From Fasciola hepatica (taxonomy: Eukaryota > Platyhelminthes > Trematoda > Plagiorchiida > Fasciolidae), in assembly GCA_948099385.1 (NCBI GenBank), contig CANUEZ040000159.1, positions 7,272,501 to 7,336,500 on the forward strand: a stretch of DNA of 64,000 nt, read 5' to 3'. Below the pieces are notes generated by a model. That model saw only the letters and a program-made list of their open reading frames with translations, had not been told where the DNA came from and made no database searches. Of the stretch, positions 27,001 to 35,354 are shown piece by piece; the first letter of the stretch is position 1, and each line of letters begins with the position of its first letter. A program made the translations under genes and the position numbers.

Positions 27001-30000
27001 AAGAACCGAATCCGAAAAGTTGATCGGTAAGAATGCACCAGCGAAGACAAAACAAAACGCATGCAATAATCAGGTCTCACGTAAGTGACCAGAAGAAGTT
27101 CTTTCATGGGTTCTTCGGGCACGTTTTCGTGCTGGGTTACCGTCCCACTGCCTTGTGGGTCAGGCTATTGAGCCAACGACTCCGGCTAAGGTTCCCAAAG
27201 AAAACCTTCTTCTACGATGTTGGCAGCCGCGAAGCATGATTTGCCCGAAAATCTCCGGTGGTCCCTCGGGAAACATTTCTTATTTCTCTGCTATTCGTCC
27301 TCTACATTCCAATTCTAAATGAATACAAGAAGCCACAATGTGTCGTAACCGAGAACTTTTAGCTCCGGAAAAAGGCAGGGAGAACAAAGGATCGATTCAC
27401 AGACCTACGCATTTTGTTCACTTAGATGGTTTCAACGCCCGCATACTTTAACAACCGGGCGGCAGGCTGCCCTAGATAGAACTAATAAATAGATGTGTGT
27501 TGTGTCTCCGAAACACGCATACAAGATTCGACTTCCGTGTTGACACTTCGATCCCCACATACAAGCTCGGTATCTAGTGCTGGTGGTCAGGCTGGCGGTA
27601 ACGTCGAAGGCTAAGTGTGCACTGCTTGACTGGATCTCAGGCAGCAGTTGTTTGTGCGCGATTCGGTTGAATGGTTCTGTGCACGGCAACACCACTAGAC
27701 TGAAGCGCCGATGCCTGTTTGTCGTTTCCGTGTATGCCCCAGCTGACTGTAGCTCTCCTGAGGCTAAAGACGAAATTTCACCGGAATTTGTTTCAACTGC
27801 TCTGCAGTGTGCGCTCTAAGGTTCCGGTGCTCAGGTTAGAAGCCTAGATGAGACAGAGAGGAACATAGGAGGCCGATTTGGCATTCCATCCGGTCAGATA
27901 CATAACGATGGCGGACTCATGCACCTATCTTATGACCATAGAATATTCCTTGGAAGTCCAAATTTCTCGCACGAAAAGCGACACCGACTAACCTGGCGTC
28001 CTCCTGCGCCTTTACAGCGTTGGACTCAGATCGACCACATTGTTATTGGTTATCGCTGGCGCGGTTCAATTCAAGACTGTCGGTCATTTTGGTCCACTTC
28101 TGTAGACATTGACCAAGCGTTTGTCTGCGCGCGTTTCAGCTTACGTCTTATCGATGGCTAAAGCAAACCGTCCCCCGCAGCTGCTACTGGACGATAACCA
28201 TCGATCAGCTTTTCAAGCAGAATCATCCCCCAGGTTATCGATGCAGTCAAACGCCCAGAATCCAGAAGAGCGATGGACAGAGATCAAGCAGGCCCTGGTC
28301 GAAGATGCTGGTGCTGCTCAAGGTCCAGCAACCAGACACACAGAAACGATGGATATCTACGTCTACAGTTGCACTGTTAGGTGCTCGCAGATCGGTTCCC
28401 CCGGGTTCCATATATGACGGAGTACTTAGATGCCTTAAACGCCTACTGATTTGAAGCCTGAGAAACGACCGTAAGCAGTGGTGGATTGAAAGTGCAGGGA
28501 GATGGGAAAATCTGCAACTACTGGAAGCAGCTGCAACGTTTTCCGTCCAACTAGAAACACCGGCTCACGAAAGCCGGATGTGAGCGAACTGGTCAAACTC
28601 AGGAGTGTCGTCTAATTCGCTGGGCGGAGCATTTCGAGAAGCAACCTTATTGGATCTTATCCATGACAGGTTTGTTAACTAGCACGATGGGTACAGCTCT
28701 GGATGTTGATATTAGTCCTCCGCCAGAAATGTAGGTTCTTCGCGAGATAATCTATCTTAAACGACATAAGGCTGCTGGATCCGATAGATTGCTCCTGTCT
28801 ATTTTCAAGAACTGTGGCTAGGCACTTCTGCTGGAGTTGACGAAACTCCTCGGTTTGATATGGAAGAAGAAACAAGTTCCAAAGAGTTGGTGTGAATCGG
28901 TGATCGAACAGATTCATAAGAAATACGATAGGTCCTCCTGTAGAAACCACAGGAGAATAAGTCTGGTTAGCATCGCGTCTAAAATGCTTGCTGGTATTAT
29001 TGCTCGCCGCTTACTAGCCGCTCGCGAACAGTGTTCCCGCAAGAATCAAGCTGGGTTAAGACCTGGTCGAGGTTGCATTGATCACATCTTCGCTCTTCTT
29101 GATCTTAAAGCAACCTTCTGCTTAGTGGACCGTACAGTTCTTTGGCGCTGCCTCTTGTTGAAGGGTGTACCAGAGAAATCCATTTCCATTTTAAAGTTCC
29201 TGTACATGAACAGCCGAGGCCGATTTCAGGCTTACGGTGCTCTTCCATCGGAGCTTACGACGGAAGGTGGTGTACGTCAAGGTTCCCCTCTTTCTCGTTT
29301 TCTCTGTAACATTGTGATTGAAATGGTCCTAGAGACCGCGCTGTAGTCAAGTTAAGACAATGGCATTGAACTTTTCGGATGTGGAAATGTGTCAGGCCTT
29401 GAATATGCGGACCACATTGTTCTAGTTGAAGATGCAAGAAAGTTACAAGCTTTTTTAGACAGCTTCATGGACTTCGTAGCAAATTTCGGTATGCGTTTTG
29501 CACCTTCGATACGCAAGATATTGCAGGACTGGGTTTGTCCAACGCTAAACGTTTCAGTGTCTGGGGAGACTATTTACGTGGTAGACAAGTTTTGTTATCT
29601 GAGCAGCTGTATTTACTCCGGAGGTGGGATCTCAAATGAAGTGTATACAGAAGACTCGTTTGGCATTTGCCAACCTGAGGCATCTATGGTGTCGACATGA
29701 CACCCGTTTATCTACCAAGGGTCGAATAAACGCTGCAGCAGTCAGGCCAATACTTCTGTATGGTTTGGAGACATGTGCACTACCATCATCATCATCATCG
29801 TACAGCGTTAAACAGTAGGGCAAGCCCCACTGACCACTGCCTTTCTCACCATGTTGCACGTTGAATTAAAAAGTATGAATATACAAGATGGACAGGGAGT
29901 GGACCTACATGGGTGGGAAAAGGAAAGAATGCCCTAGTAGCCAACACACGGAATACACAGTCTAACTGTACAAACGCACATCGATCAATCATTCTGATTC

Positions 30001-32309
30001 GATAGAAAGTGACAACACGATCGCCACTGCTTGCGGTTCGCTGCCATATCCTTCAGTGCCTCCAGCCAACTGGTAGACGGATCTTTTGGACTCCAACCAC
30101 GAAGACGTGAAGCACCTACTTTTCCTAAGTCTGCTGTACATTTTCTCATTCCTCGCTGCCACGTCATCTGTTGACCTCCACGTGGTCTCTTCCACTCCCT
30201 AGGAGGAACGGAGAATAGGACACGGTACGGTAGACGTGTGTTTGCCATACGTAACACGTGTCCCAACCAACGAAGTCTACTAAGTTGGATACGCTGTGAC
30301 AAAACGTTCTCTGAATTAGTACCTAATATTCGCTTTCTGACCTCATCGTTGCTTACTCGGCTATTCCACCCAATCCTAGCGATACTACGTAAACATCGAT
30401 GGTCGAAAACCTCAAGACGACGAATATCTTCAGCACGCAGACTCCACGTTTCGCAACCATACAACAAAACTGAACGCACAGTGGCACAGTATACACGACC
30501 TTTCAACTTCAGTGAAATATCGGATCGGCGCCACAAGTGCTTCAGTCCAGCGTACGCCGCTCGAGCTTTGGATATCCGCGTGCTCACCTCTACTACTGAG
30601 CTCCCATCCGTCGTCACGCAGCTACCGAGGTAGGTGAAGTGATCGACAACTGACAGCACCTCCCCATCGAGCATCAAGCTCGGAATTGTTGACGTCCAGT
30701 CTTGTAACATCACTTTACACTTTGAAGGTGCAAAGCGCATGCCGAATGGAGCTACAGCTCTTGCGAGATTATCTATTGCACGCTGAGCATGTTCCGTGGA
30801 TTCGAACAAGCAGACAATGTCGTGCACTACCGGTGAGGGATGTACGAAGATTGTCGGTACTTGAAGACCGATGTCTTCTTAGCATCGCTGGAATATGGTG
30901 AGAACACCGTATAAGCAATGTCGAGGTTTGGCGGAGAGCCCCAGGTTCACGGATTAAATCATTAGATGAAGCAGTGAAAGTCAGCAGGCTAAGATCGTTG
31001 GGACGTGTTGCGCACGTCCTTTGATGAGTTTCCTCAGTGTGTAATGTTCGCTGAGGTGGGTACCGGTTGGGAGATAGGTAGGGGTGGTCAGTGAATGACA
31101 CGGAAGAAAGGTGTGAAAAGGCTAACTGATGAACTTGGCTATGTGGGGCGTGTCAGATTTCGTGGATGGGATCCAAGGGACCCTCCCACTCAGGGGTTGG
31201 GTACATTCGAGGATATGGTTAGATGTCGCGATCAGTGGTGCTCTTGTATCCACAAACTTTCTTCATTGACTTCATACCAATGTTTGTAGTTGTCACTCCT
31301 TCCATGGTCTTCTTTTTTATTATTTCCTTCTGAGTTTTCGGCTAGGAGATGGCAACCAAAGCCACCGCACCCAGTGCATGGTTAATGGTTGCCCGAACTA
31401 AACTGTTCACCTAAACGTTAGCTACTGATAGTTGTTGCAGTAATAAGAACTAGAATTTGACCTAAATCGACTATCATCGGACTTATTGCACAGACAACAG
31501 TATTTCTAGAAAAGAATTGCGACCAGTCAGATTGGCCAATGGACGAGTGACTAGCGGTGGCGAGGATACGTCGGAAATATTGAGGTTTGAATTCCTCGTT
31601 TGTGACCGTTAGACCATCGCTGGTTAATACATCGCCCATCCTCTTATGATCTCATCTTTGGATGCAGCGTTTTTCTGTGCACGACGTTGTCCCGTTTATT
31701 CTATGTAAACAATATCCGTGCTTGCCTAATGTACTCCTGCAGCGAAATTGTTTTCGATGGAATTTGTACTTTGATGTCTCTTAGTCTGTTTTCGAACTAT
31801 GGGGTTTCCGCCTTTTACCTTAATTTACTTCGTGTGTAATAAAAAAACCCGACTTCTTCATTGCAGTTTATGACATGGAAAGCACTGCTTACTTAGGCAA
31901 AAACCATGTTTTTTTTACTTTCGCGCTTTATTGCGTTTGTTGCATTTAGAACTGATATGTTTCCATGAGTATTTTTAGATTTCGTGGGAGCTCAAAAAAT
32001 GCGAACGCCACTCTCCTGAGTTGGCTGTATGAATTTGTTGAAGTTTTTCCGTGATCTTAACTCACTCATACTTTCCCACGTTTCTCCAACAAAGGTATTG
32101 TTCCTGTTAATCAATTTGGCTATATTCATACGCTTATAAAGAAGATTGGGCAGACTAATTTTTTAAATCAAATTAACCTAAACCTCGTTGTTTAAAAGTT
32201 TTCCGTTTTTCTTTTACAGTTGGCAGAATTTCGTTTGATGGACGGTGCCGATGAGTACCTGCAACTTTTATCCGTCGGTGGTGGATTAGTAAAGGCCTAC
32301 GGTGGATGA
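9403..32309 (+). CDS. RFC4: Replication factor C subunit 4 (clamp loader small subunit), eight coding exons
   Basis: RFC4 is an AAA+ ATPase of the nuclear clamp-loader complex that opens PCNA and places it on primed DNA. Exons 9403-9494, 9536-9614, 9649-9728, 10631-10826, 15108-15302, 17442-17672, 23641-23757 and 32220-32309 join in phase to a 359-residue protein, close to the human length of 363. Visible landmarks are VPWVEKYRP (RFC box, residues 25-33), Walker A GPPGTGKT (65-72), [10 protein letters not shown] (92-101), Walker B with DEAD (139-142), sensor-1 Asn170 and the SRC arginine-finger motif (181-183). The C-terminal collar domain fills exons 6-8 and includes DGADEYLQL. All introns are GT-AG. 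Introns 1 and 2 are 41 and 34 bp; introns 3-7 are about 0.9, 4.3, 2.1, 6.0 and 8.5 kb, and introns 4, 6 and 7 are loaded with retroelements. No stop or frameshift interrupts it, so it looks functional. Confidence 0.95.
9536..9614 (+). CDS. RFC4: RFC4 exon 2
   Basis: It is preceded by a 41-bp intron whose acceptor is the CAG ending at 9535. It completes Tyr31 and gives [11 protein letters not shown] through EGAD (residue 57). A nearer CAG at 9522 would break the frame. The donor is GTGAGA at 9615. Confidence 0.9.
9649..9728 (+). CDS. RFC4: RFC4 exon 3 with the Walker A motif
   Basis: It follows a 34-bp intron (9615-9648, GTGAGA to TAG). It encodes [15 protein letters not shown] and ends two bases into Gly84, at the donor GTAAGA. 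Confidence 0.95.
9729..10630. other. RFC4 intron 3, no recognised content
   Basis: 902 bp. I see only short open stretches without domain motifs on either strand. Confidence 0.6.
10631..10826 (+). CDS. RFC4: RFC4 exon 4 with the Walker B motif
   Basis: It encodes residues 85-149, including [10 protein letters not shown] and [10 protein letters not shown]. The acceptor is AATAG and the donor GTAAAA. Confidence 0.95.
11250..11670 (+). mobile_element. RTE reverse-transcriptase relic in RFC4 intron 4 (RTE-3)
   Basis: The readings [19 protein letters not shown] and then [15 protein letters not shown] are degraded versions of [19 protein letters not shown] and LDYADDI.L, motifs B and C of RTE reverse transcriptase. 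Frames change between them. The 10827-11249 stretch before it holds nothing I recognise. Confidence 0.55.
11810..14030 (-). mobile_element. RTE retrotransposon, decayed, in RFC4 intron 4 (RTE-4)
   Basis: On the minus strand the order is endonuclease (13970-13189: [16 protein letters not shown], then SWTQINC and DSDHALV), reverse-transcriptase N-terminus (12779-12522: [21 protein letters not shown]), fingers and palm (12397-12032: [13 protein letters not shown]) and the region of motif C (about 11990-11850: LDYVNDIAL, where the expected YADD is damaged). Several frameshifts are present. It is antisense to RFC4. A short GT repeat lies at 13166-13180. Confidence 0.75.
14031..15107. other. Rest of RFC4 intron 4, no recognised content
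   Basis: A 75-codon open stretch (14485-14712, +) has no recognisable motif. I see nothing else. Confidence 0.5.
15108..15302 (+). CDS. RFC4: RFC4 exon 5 with sensor 1 and the SRC motif
   Basis: It encodes residues 150-214, including [10 protein letters not shown] and TSRCAKFRF. The acceptor is CATTAG and the donor GTGAGT. It lies 1.1 kb downstream of a decayed RTE copy. Confidence 0.95.
15303..16309. other. First part of RFC4 intron 5, no recognised content
   Basis: AT-rich sequence with short open stretches only. Confidence 0.5.
16310..16620 (+). repeat. Dispersed repeat DR1, copy 1
   Basis: The block around 16398-16575 aligns by eye with 34376-34560. Shared landmarks are TTGGCTAGCTAAAG, CTAAGAAAA, TGCTTTGG and GTTTTGTT.AGCACACAG. 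A shorter match starts at 27149. The family is not one I recognise. It has no coding potential and could be SINE-like. The following stretch, 16621-17441, holds nothing I recognise. Confidence 0.5.
17442..17672 (+). CDS. RFC4: RFC4 exon 6
   Basis: It encodes residues 215-291, with [14 protein letters not shown] matching the EGDLRKAITFLQS motif (sensor 2 region) of RFC small subunits. The acceptor is TTTCAG and the donor GTCAGG. Confidence 0.95.
18299..18416 (+). repeat. Dispersed repeat DR2, copy 1
   Basis: About 118 bp from GAGTCAGGAGTGACCCAGAC to GAATCCCAGC recur at 34252-34369 with only about two differences by eye. This copy runs directly into a TA microsatellite; the other copy runs into DR1. 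The stretch before it, 17673-18298, has no recognised coding content. Confidence 0.7.
18419..18478. repeat. (TA)n microsatellite
   Basis: About 30 uninterrupted TA units, directly after the DR2 copy. Confidence 0.95.
18846..19590 (+). mobile_element. CR1/jockey-type retrotransposon, 3' part, in RFC4 intron 6
   Basis: The reading from 18846 gives [21 protein letters not shown] and then [11 protein letters not shown]. After a stop it continues [35 protein letters not shown], and near the end FPPDR with [11 protein letters not shown]. This order matches the thumb and C-terminal region of CR1/jockey-type reverse transcriptases (RxxF, YK..IRP.LEYCS.VW.GAS, LD.VQ.RAI.LI.D). Stops at about 19157 and later show decay. 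No catalytic region is present. Confidence 0.65.
19619..20300 (-). mobile_element. RTE fragment in RFC4 intron 6 (RTE-5)
   Basis: The minus-strand reading at 19861-19619 gives [21 protein letters not shown], the N-terminal (K)AAGPDGL motif of RTE reverse transcriptase. Further upstream, 20190-20280 resembles 2110-2200 of RTE-1 at the nucleotide level (GCATCGATAACCGCATAG against GCATCGATAACTGCGTAG). It is truncated at both ends. The stretch 20301-20967 after it holds nothing I recognise. Confidence 0.6.
20978..23509 (+). mobile_element. RTE retrotransposon insertion with target-site duplication, in RFC4 intron 6 (RTE-6)
   Basis: This is a 2.5-kb insert, 5'-truncated inside the endonuclease (it starts at SQIDHIAV and SDHALV), followed by the linker, reverse transcriptase and RTE C-terminus, ending in a GAT repeat (23492-23510). 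It is flanked by GGGAACTCTA at 20968-20977 and at 23510-23519. That repeat is a target-site duplication of about 10 bp and marks both insertion points. Frame breaks occur near 21607, 21706, 21870, 22448 and 23008, so it is inactive. The sense orientation is the same as RFC4, and its end lies about 120 bp before exon 7. Confidence 0.9.
21907..23008 (+). pseudogene. RTE-6 reverse transcriptase, two frames
   Basis: The first frame (21907-22455) carries the fingers and motifs A and [30 protein letters not shown] and [20 protein letters not shown] frameshift at about 22445 moves to the frame 22442-23008 with [13 protein letters not shown] (motif C, double aspartate intact), [24 protein letters not shown] and [13 protein letters not shown]. 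The C-terminal WLGHVLRM region follows out of frame after a TAG at 23006. Apart from these breaks the protein is well conserved and resembles RTE-8 closely. Confidence 0.85.
23641..23757 (+). CDS. RFC4: RFC4 exon 7
   Basis: It encodes residues 292-330 of the collar domain, with [17 protein letters not shown]. The acceptor is AACAG and the donor GTATGT. A 2.5-kb RTE insertion ends only about 120 bp upstream. Confidence 0.9.
24023..24087. repeat. (TA)n microsatellite in RFC4 intron 7
   Basis: About 32 TA units without interruption. The flanking stretches 23758-24022 and 24088-25217 hold nothing I recognise. Confidence 0.95.
25218..25649 (+). mobile_element. Helitron helicase fragment in RFC4 intron 7
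   Basis: One frame of 144 codons with two internal stops reads [77 protein letters not shown] and [12 protein letters not shown]. This is the PIF1-type helicase of a Helitron Rep/Hel protein around the Walker A box; the box itself is changed to GGAGKT from the usual G(T/A)GKT context. Helitrons are rolling-circle DNA transposons. No Rep domain, TC 5' end or hairpin-CTRR 3' end is visible, so this is an isolated fossil fragment. Confidence 0.8.
25650..27137. other. Part of RFC4 intron 7 without recognised genes
   Basis: It holds a 232-codon open stretch (26212-26910, +) with no domain I recognise and a biased, unconvincing composition. I treat it as chance, since it lies inside an intron between repeats. 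Confidence 0.4.
27138..27235 (+). repeat. Dispersed repeat DR1, partial copy
   Basis: CGTCCCACTGCCTTGTGGGT followed by CAAAGAAAACCTTCTTC resembles the start of DR1 at 16398 and 34376. Only about 90 bp match. Confidence 0.35.
29784..30821 (-). mobile_element. 5'-truncated RTE nested in RTE-7, with 9-bp target-site duplication (RTE-8)
   Basis: This is a 1038-bp insert in opposite orientation to its host element. GTGCACTAC is present at 29775-29783 and again at 30822-30830, giving exact ends. On the minus strand it begins inside motif C (DIVCLFES) and runs to the C-terminus and 3' tail, ending in an ATC/GAT repeat like RTE-6. It is the same family as RTE-6: the 3' 1 kb matches with only scattered substitutions. 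It lacks the endonuclease and most of the reverse transcriptase, so it was dead on arrival. Confidence 0.92.
29985..30827 (-). pseudogene. RTE-8 reverse transcriptase C-terminal region, open
   Basis: About 280 codons without a stop start just after the catalytic double-aspartate position (the first codons belong to the flank). It contains [70 protein letters not shown] and [13 protein letters not shown]. The intact frame over this length suggests a younger insertion than RTE-7. It has no start context of its own and cannot be active alone. Confidence 0.8.
31291..32219. other. End of RFC4 intron 7
   Basis: A minus-strand reading at 31639-31418 ([11 protein letters not shown]) vaguely recalls the connector before the reverse transcriptase in CR1-type elements, but it is too short to call. 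The rest is AT-rich and unremarkable. Confidence 0.3.
32220..32309 (+). CDS. RFC4: RFC4 exon 8 (last coding exon)
   Basis: It encodes residues 331-359 with [13 protein letters not shown] and ends at TGA. A pyrimidine-rich tract and TTACAG precede it. Confidence 0.93.
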   Translation: MAEFRLMDGADEYLQLLSVGGGLVKAYGG

Positions 32310-32354
32310 TTCTTCACCCCATACGGGATAATTCTATGAAATCAGATTGAATTT

Positions 32355-32360
32355 ATTAAA
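32355..32360 (+). promoter_or_regulatory. RFC4: Possible polyadenylation signal ATTAAA of RFC4
   Basis: ATTAAA lies 46 bases after the RFC4 stop codon, followed by TG/T-rich sequence. It is the common variant of AATAAA. No transcript end can be seen, so this is only a candidate. Confidence 0.3.
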
Positions 32361-33103
32361 CACTGTTGTCTGTTTCCCCCTGTACTTTTGCCAACAGCGC
32401 TTCTCGTATCTCTCGATCATGCACGGTTTGAGCTAGTTTTCCTCGTCGCGATTCGATTTGGGATAGCTCTGTTGTCAGTCAAGTGGAGTGCATAATAACA
32501 AATCACGTGCGGAACCGCTTCGCGGTCATGTTTGACACACTCCGGATCTCGTACTACTGCATGCTTTTGCATAAGTGAAATGTGGAAAGGGCGCTCTCCA
32601 CACTTCGATACACTATTAAGCGTCAATTTGAACCATTACCTTGGAACTTTGGACGGAAAATCACGTAGAGCTCTTATAAGTCAGGGGTGGTTACGAGCCA
32701 GGCGAACGTGGATTATTGCAGCGCCGCACAATCTCTTGTAATCGGAACAATGAGGTAGTTACTACGGAGACACCGTAAAAGAACCATAACGGTAAGCTCG
32801 GTCGATCGATAAACGGATAGTTCATAGCGTTTCTCATGGAATCGCGATTCTTCCTCCGGAGCAGGTTACTAATCGGTTTTGAGCACGTCAGGCCGGGTCG
32901 ATTATTCCATAAGCTACCGCACTATACGGAGCTTATTTCTTTAGTTTACCGAGCATTTGTCAGCAGTCCAACACAATTAGGGCTGAAGATTAATAAATCA
33001 GACCGGCGTCTCACCAACCGAATCAGTCCGACGAGGCAAAAATGTGACTGGACGCCCGAGTTCAGGAATGTTACATTTTCTCTTTAAATATCATATTCTT
33101 TAT

Positions 33104-33379
33104 TTAATCATGTAAATACTCCGTCACCTGGTATGTTGTGCTGTCGTCTTTGATTATGATTTCTCGATTGGAGTAATAAGTTGCAAGCGGAAGGCCAGTG
33201 CGTAGGCCGTCCATAGAAATTGCAGTGTAAAACTCGAAGGTCAGAAAATGTGTGTCGACGTGATTCCCATTCACAACAGTTTCCACTCGCACCGACAGTT
33301 CATCTAGATGTTTAGTACGAGAGGGATGAAAATCGCTTATAGTTTTGGGTCTCTTGATCGTCATTCCGCTGGGTAGTGC
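33104..33379 (-). other. Possible last exon of an unidentified minus-strand gene
   Basis: On the minus strand an acceptor-like TTAG at about 33380 is followed by an open frame reading LPSGMTIKRPKTISDF and ending EYLHD with TAA. Composition looks more coding than its surroundings. I recognise no domain and see no upstream exon. It would be convergent with RFC4. The rest of 32361-34054 holds nothing I can support. Confidence 0.2.
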
Positions 33380-34109
33380 CTAACATTTTGGCCCCTGCGG
33401 TATTCATATGCATTGTATGTATTGAATTTCATTGACGCGGCGGTTGTTGTTTCATGTTCTTTTGACTGTGTTGTTTACCAGATCGTTACTGTTATCCTAA
33501 CGCTAAGAATCTATCTTCGATTAATAGCACATGTAGATGACCCGTGTTATTCTGATAGAGAAAGTCAATTTAGAGGAACATGAAAATTCTTCAGCATATC
33601 CAGGTGAAGCTTTCCTGTTGAGGGTGAGTAAAGCGAAATTTGTTTGTACCTGAGACGCTTCCATAGAAATAATAGGCAGATAATTTTCCCTCCCAGGATT
33701 TCCACGCAAACCATCACTGATTTCAGGCTGGGATCGATAGACGAGATATAGCTTTAGATTCTCTTATGACCATTGAAATCGTCTAGTTTGCATTCCGTGC
33801 ATATGAAATGTTGTCTCATCGCTAGACAGGGTGCACCGTACAATAGTGTGATTGATGTACCAGGTGCAAAACTGAAGGTGACGGCCTTCATCTTTTGAGC
33901 ATAACCGTTTCCGATGACTTCCCTTAAATGGCCTCAGGTTGTTTCCCTGTGGGATCTGGTGTACGGACGACCGTGACTGATGATCGTGATGACAGTGCTC
34001 AGAAATACTGGCTATCAAACACAGTAAGACGCGAAGTGGCCGCGTCTTAAAACCATGGGTTTAACACTGCGTGTCTGGGTCAGTGCTGACCCAACGAAGA
34101 AGATGAAGA

Positions 34110-34200
34110 TGAGTGGACAGAGAAGTACCGGGTGCGCATGCCTGATGAGCGGCAACAACCGTGAAACCGGCCGTGTGCTTCCTGGGGAATTTAGTCCACA
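34110..34200 (+). ncRNA. Hammerhead-ribozyme-like motif (incomplete)
   Basis: CTGATGA (34142-34148) is followed by a GCGG/CCGT stem with a CAACAA loop (34149-34162) and then GAAA (34163-34166). This is the core order of a hammerhead ribozyme. Outside it, GCGCAT (34134-34139) can pair with GTGTGC (34173-34178), with two wobbles, like stem I. There is almost no room for stem III, and no NUH cleavage triplet sits at the expected place. It could be a degraded or minimal hammerhead, or chance. It lies just upstream of repeat DR2, which would fit a ribozyme-carrying non-coding retroelement. Confidence 0.25.
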
Positions 34201-34251
34201 CGCTACTTACTGTCAGTATGAGCGCCTGCACAAGCAGCCTCTTTGTTCGTT

Positions 34252-34369
34252 GAGTCAGGAGTGACCCAGACACGAATGATTACCAGGAGTTACAGCTATG
34301 ATTCATTTGTGGACTCTTCAAGAAGAGTATTCATTCACACTCCAGACGATTCAAAATGAATCCCAGCGA
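34252..34369 (+). repeat. Dispersed repeat DR2, copy 2
   Basis: It nearly matches 18299-18416. Here it is joined directly to a DR1 copy, so DR2 and DR1 may be parts of one longer element. Confidence 0.7.
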
Positions 34370-34560
34370 CGCTTCGTCCCGCTGTCTTGCGGGCTAAGAC
34401 TTGGCTAGCTAAAGGCTCCAGTTGTAGACCCCTAAGAAAATCACTTGCTTTGGCCTGGGCAACCTGGCAGTATTGCGCCCGCAGACGTATGAAATCAGAT
34501 TCCATCTACCACTTCCTCCGCGATTGTGCCATGTTTTGTTAAGCACACAGGCTGAACCAT
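34370..34560 (+). repeat. Dispersed repeat DR1, copy 2
   Basis: It aligns with 16398-16575. The stretch 34561-35354 after it shows no recognised feature. Confidence 0.5.
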
Positions 34561-35354
34561 ATCTTCCATGAGCTCCGGAATAGATTGTGGCGTCCTCAAG
34601 ACACGAACTGATCAGTGAATTCATCAAGTTGCATACAAACTTATGGAAATTTTCTCCACTGGTTGACCGCATAATGTTATTCTACCAGATAATTGTTTCC
34701 ATGTGAAGCAAGTTTCCAGCTGGTTTCGGACTTTTAAGTTATCCAAATGTTGCTCTAAATCAGCAACTTCTGCCAGAGCTTTCATTGGACAACTGTTCAA
34801 ACTGGGGACTCCACTGTCCTCTTAAGTTTGAAATCTGCTAAGTGAAGTGAACCGAATTAACTAAGTGGTGATGGTTTCGGCGTTTGTGCCTCATAAGCGC
34901 TAATGAAAGGCGTATGACTTGACGACAACAGCTACTGGGACGCCAAAACTGACTTCTCATTTGAGCTCAGTGTCCGGGTATCTGTACAAAGATCTTTATA
35001 AGCGTCCGTGATAAAACTGCTTGTATTTTGGGGCAATAAGGTACTGGGCTCGGTAAGATATTGTTTGGTGAAACCTAAAAACGACTGCTAGATAAGGAAT
35101 TTACGAACTGATGCACGTTTACTCACTGGGCTTGTCAAAAAGGTGTTGAGAAGGTCTACCGATATGACAGCGTTCCGTTCATTAGGGTGAAAATCTATAA
35201 AGATAAGTTAGGAAGCGGAAAATATCACTTTACTTGAACGTGTTTTGTCAGCAGTGTGCAAATTATCCTGGTCGGAAGAAGGGAAAGGCCTCGAAACTTC
35301 TCCGACCAGGATGAACTGAGACTTTTACTATATGTCTACACTCATAATATCTAG

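Larger units (their letters stand above)
27515..31290 (+). mobile_element. RTE retrotransposon in RFC4 intron 7, interrupted by another RTE (RTE-7)
   Basis: The + strand reads endonuclease (27515-28161: [32 protein letters not shown]), linker, reverse transcriptase (28837-29346: [31 protein letters not shown]; then [12 protein letters not shown] at 29398, where the second aspartate of the catalytic pair is histidine) and LYGLETCAL up to 29783. The element then resumes at 30831 with [20 protein letters not shown] and a C-terminal tail to about 31290. The gap is filled by RTE-8. Stops and frame changes occur throughout. Confidence 0.85.
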
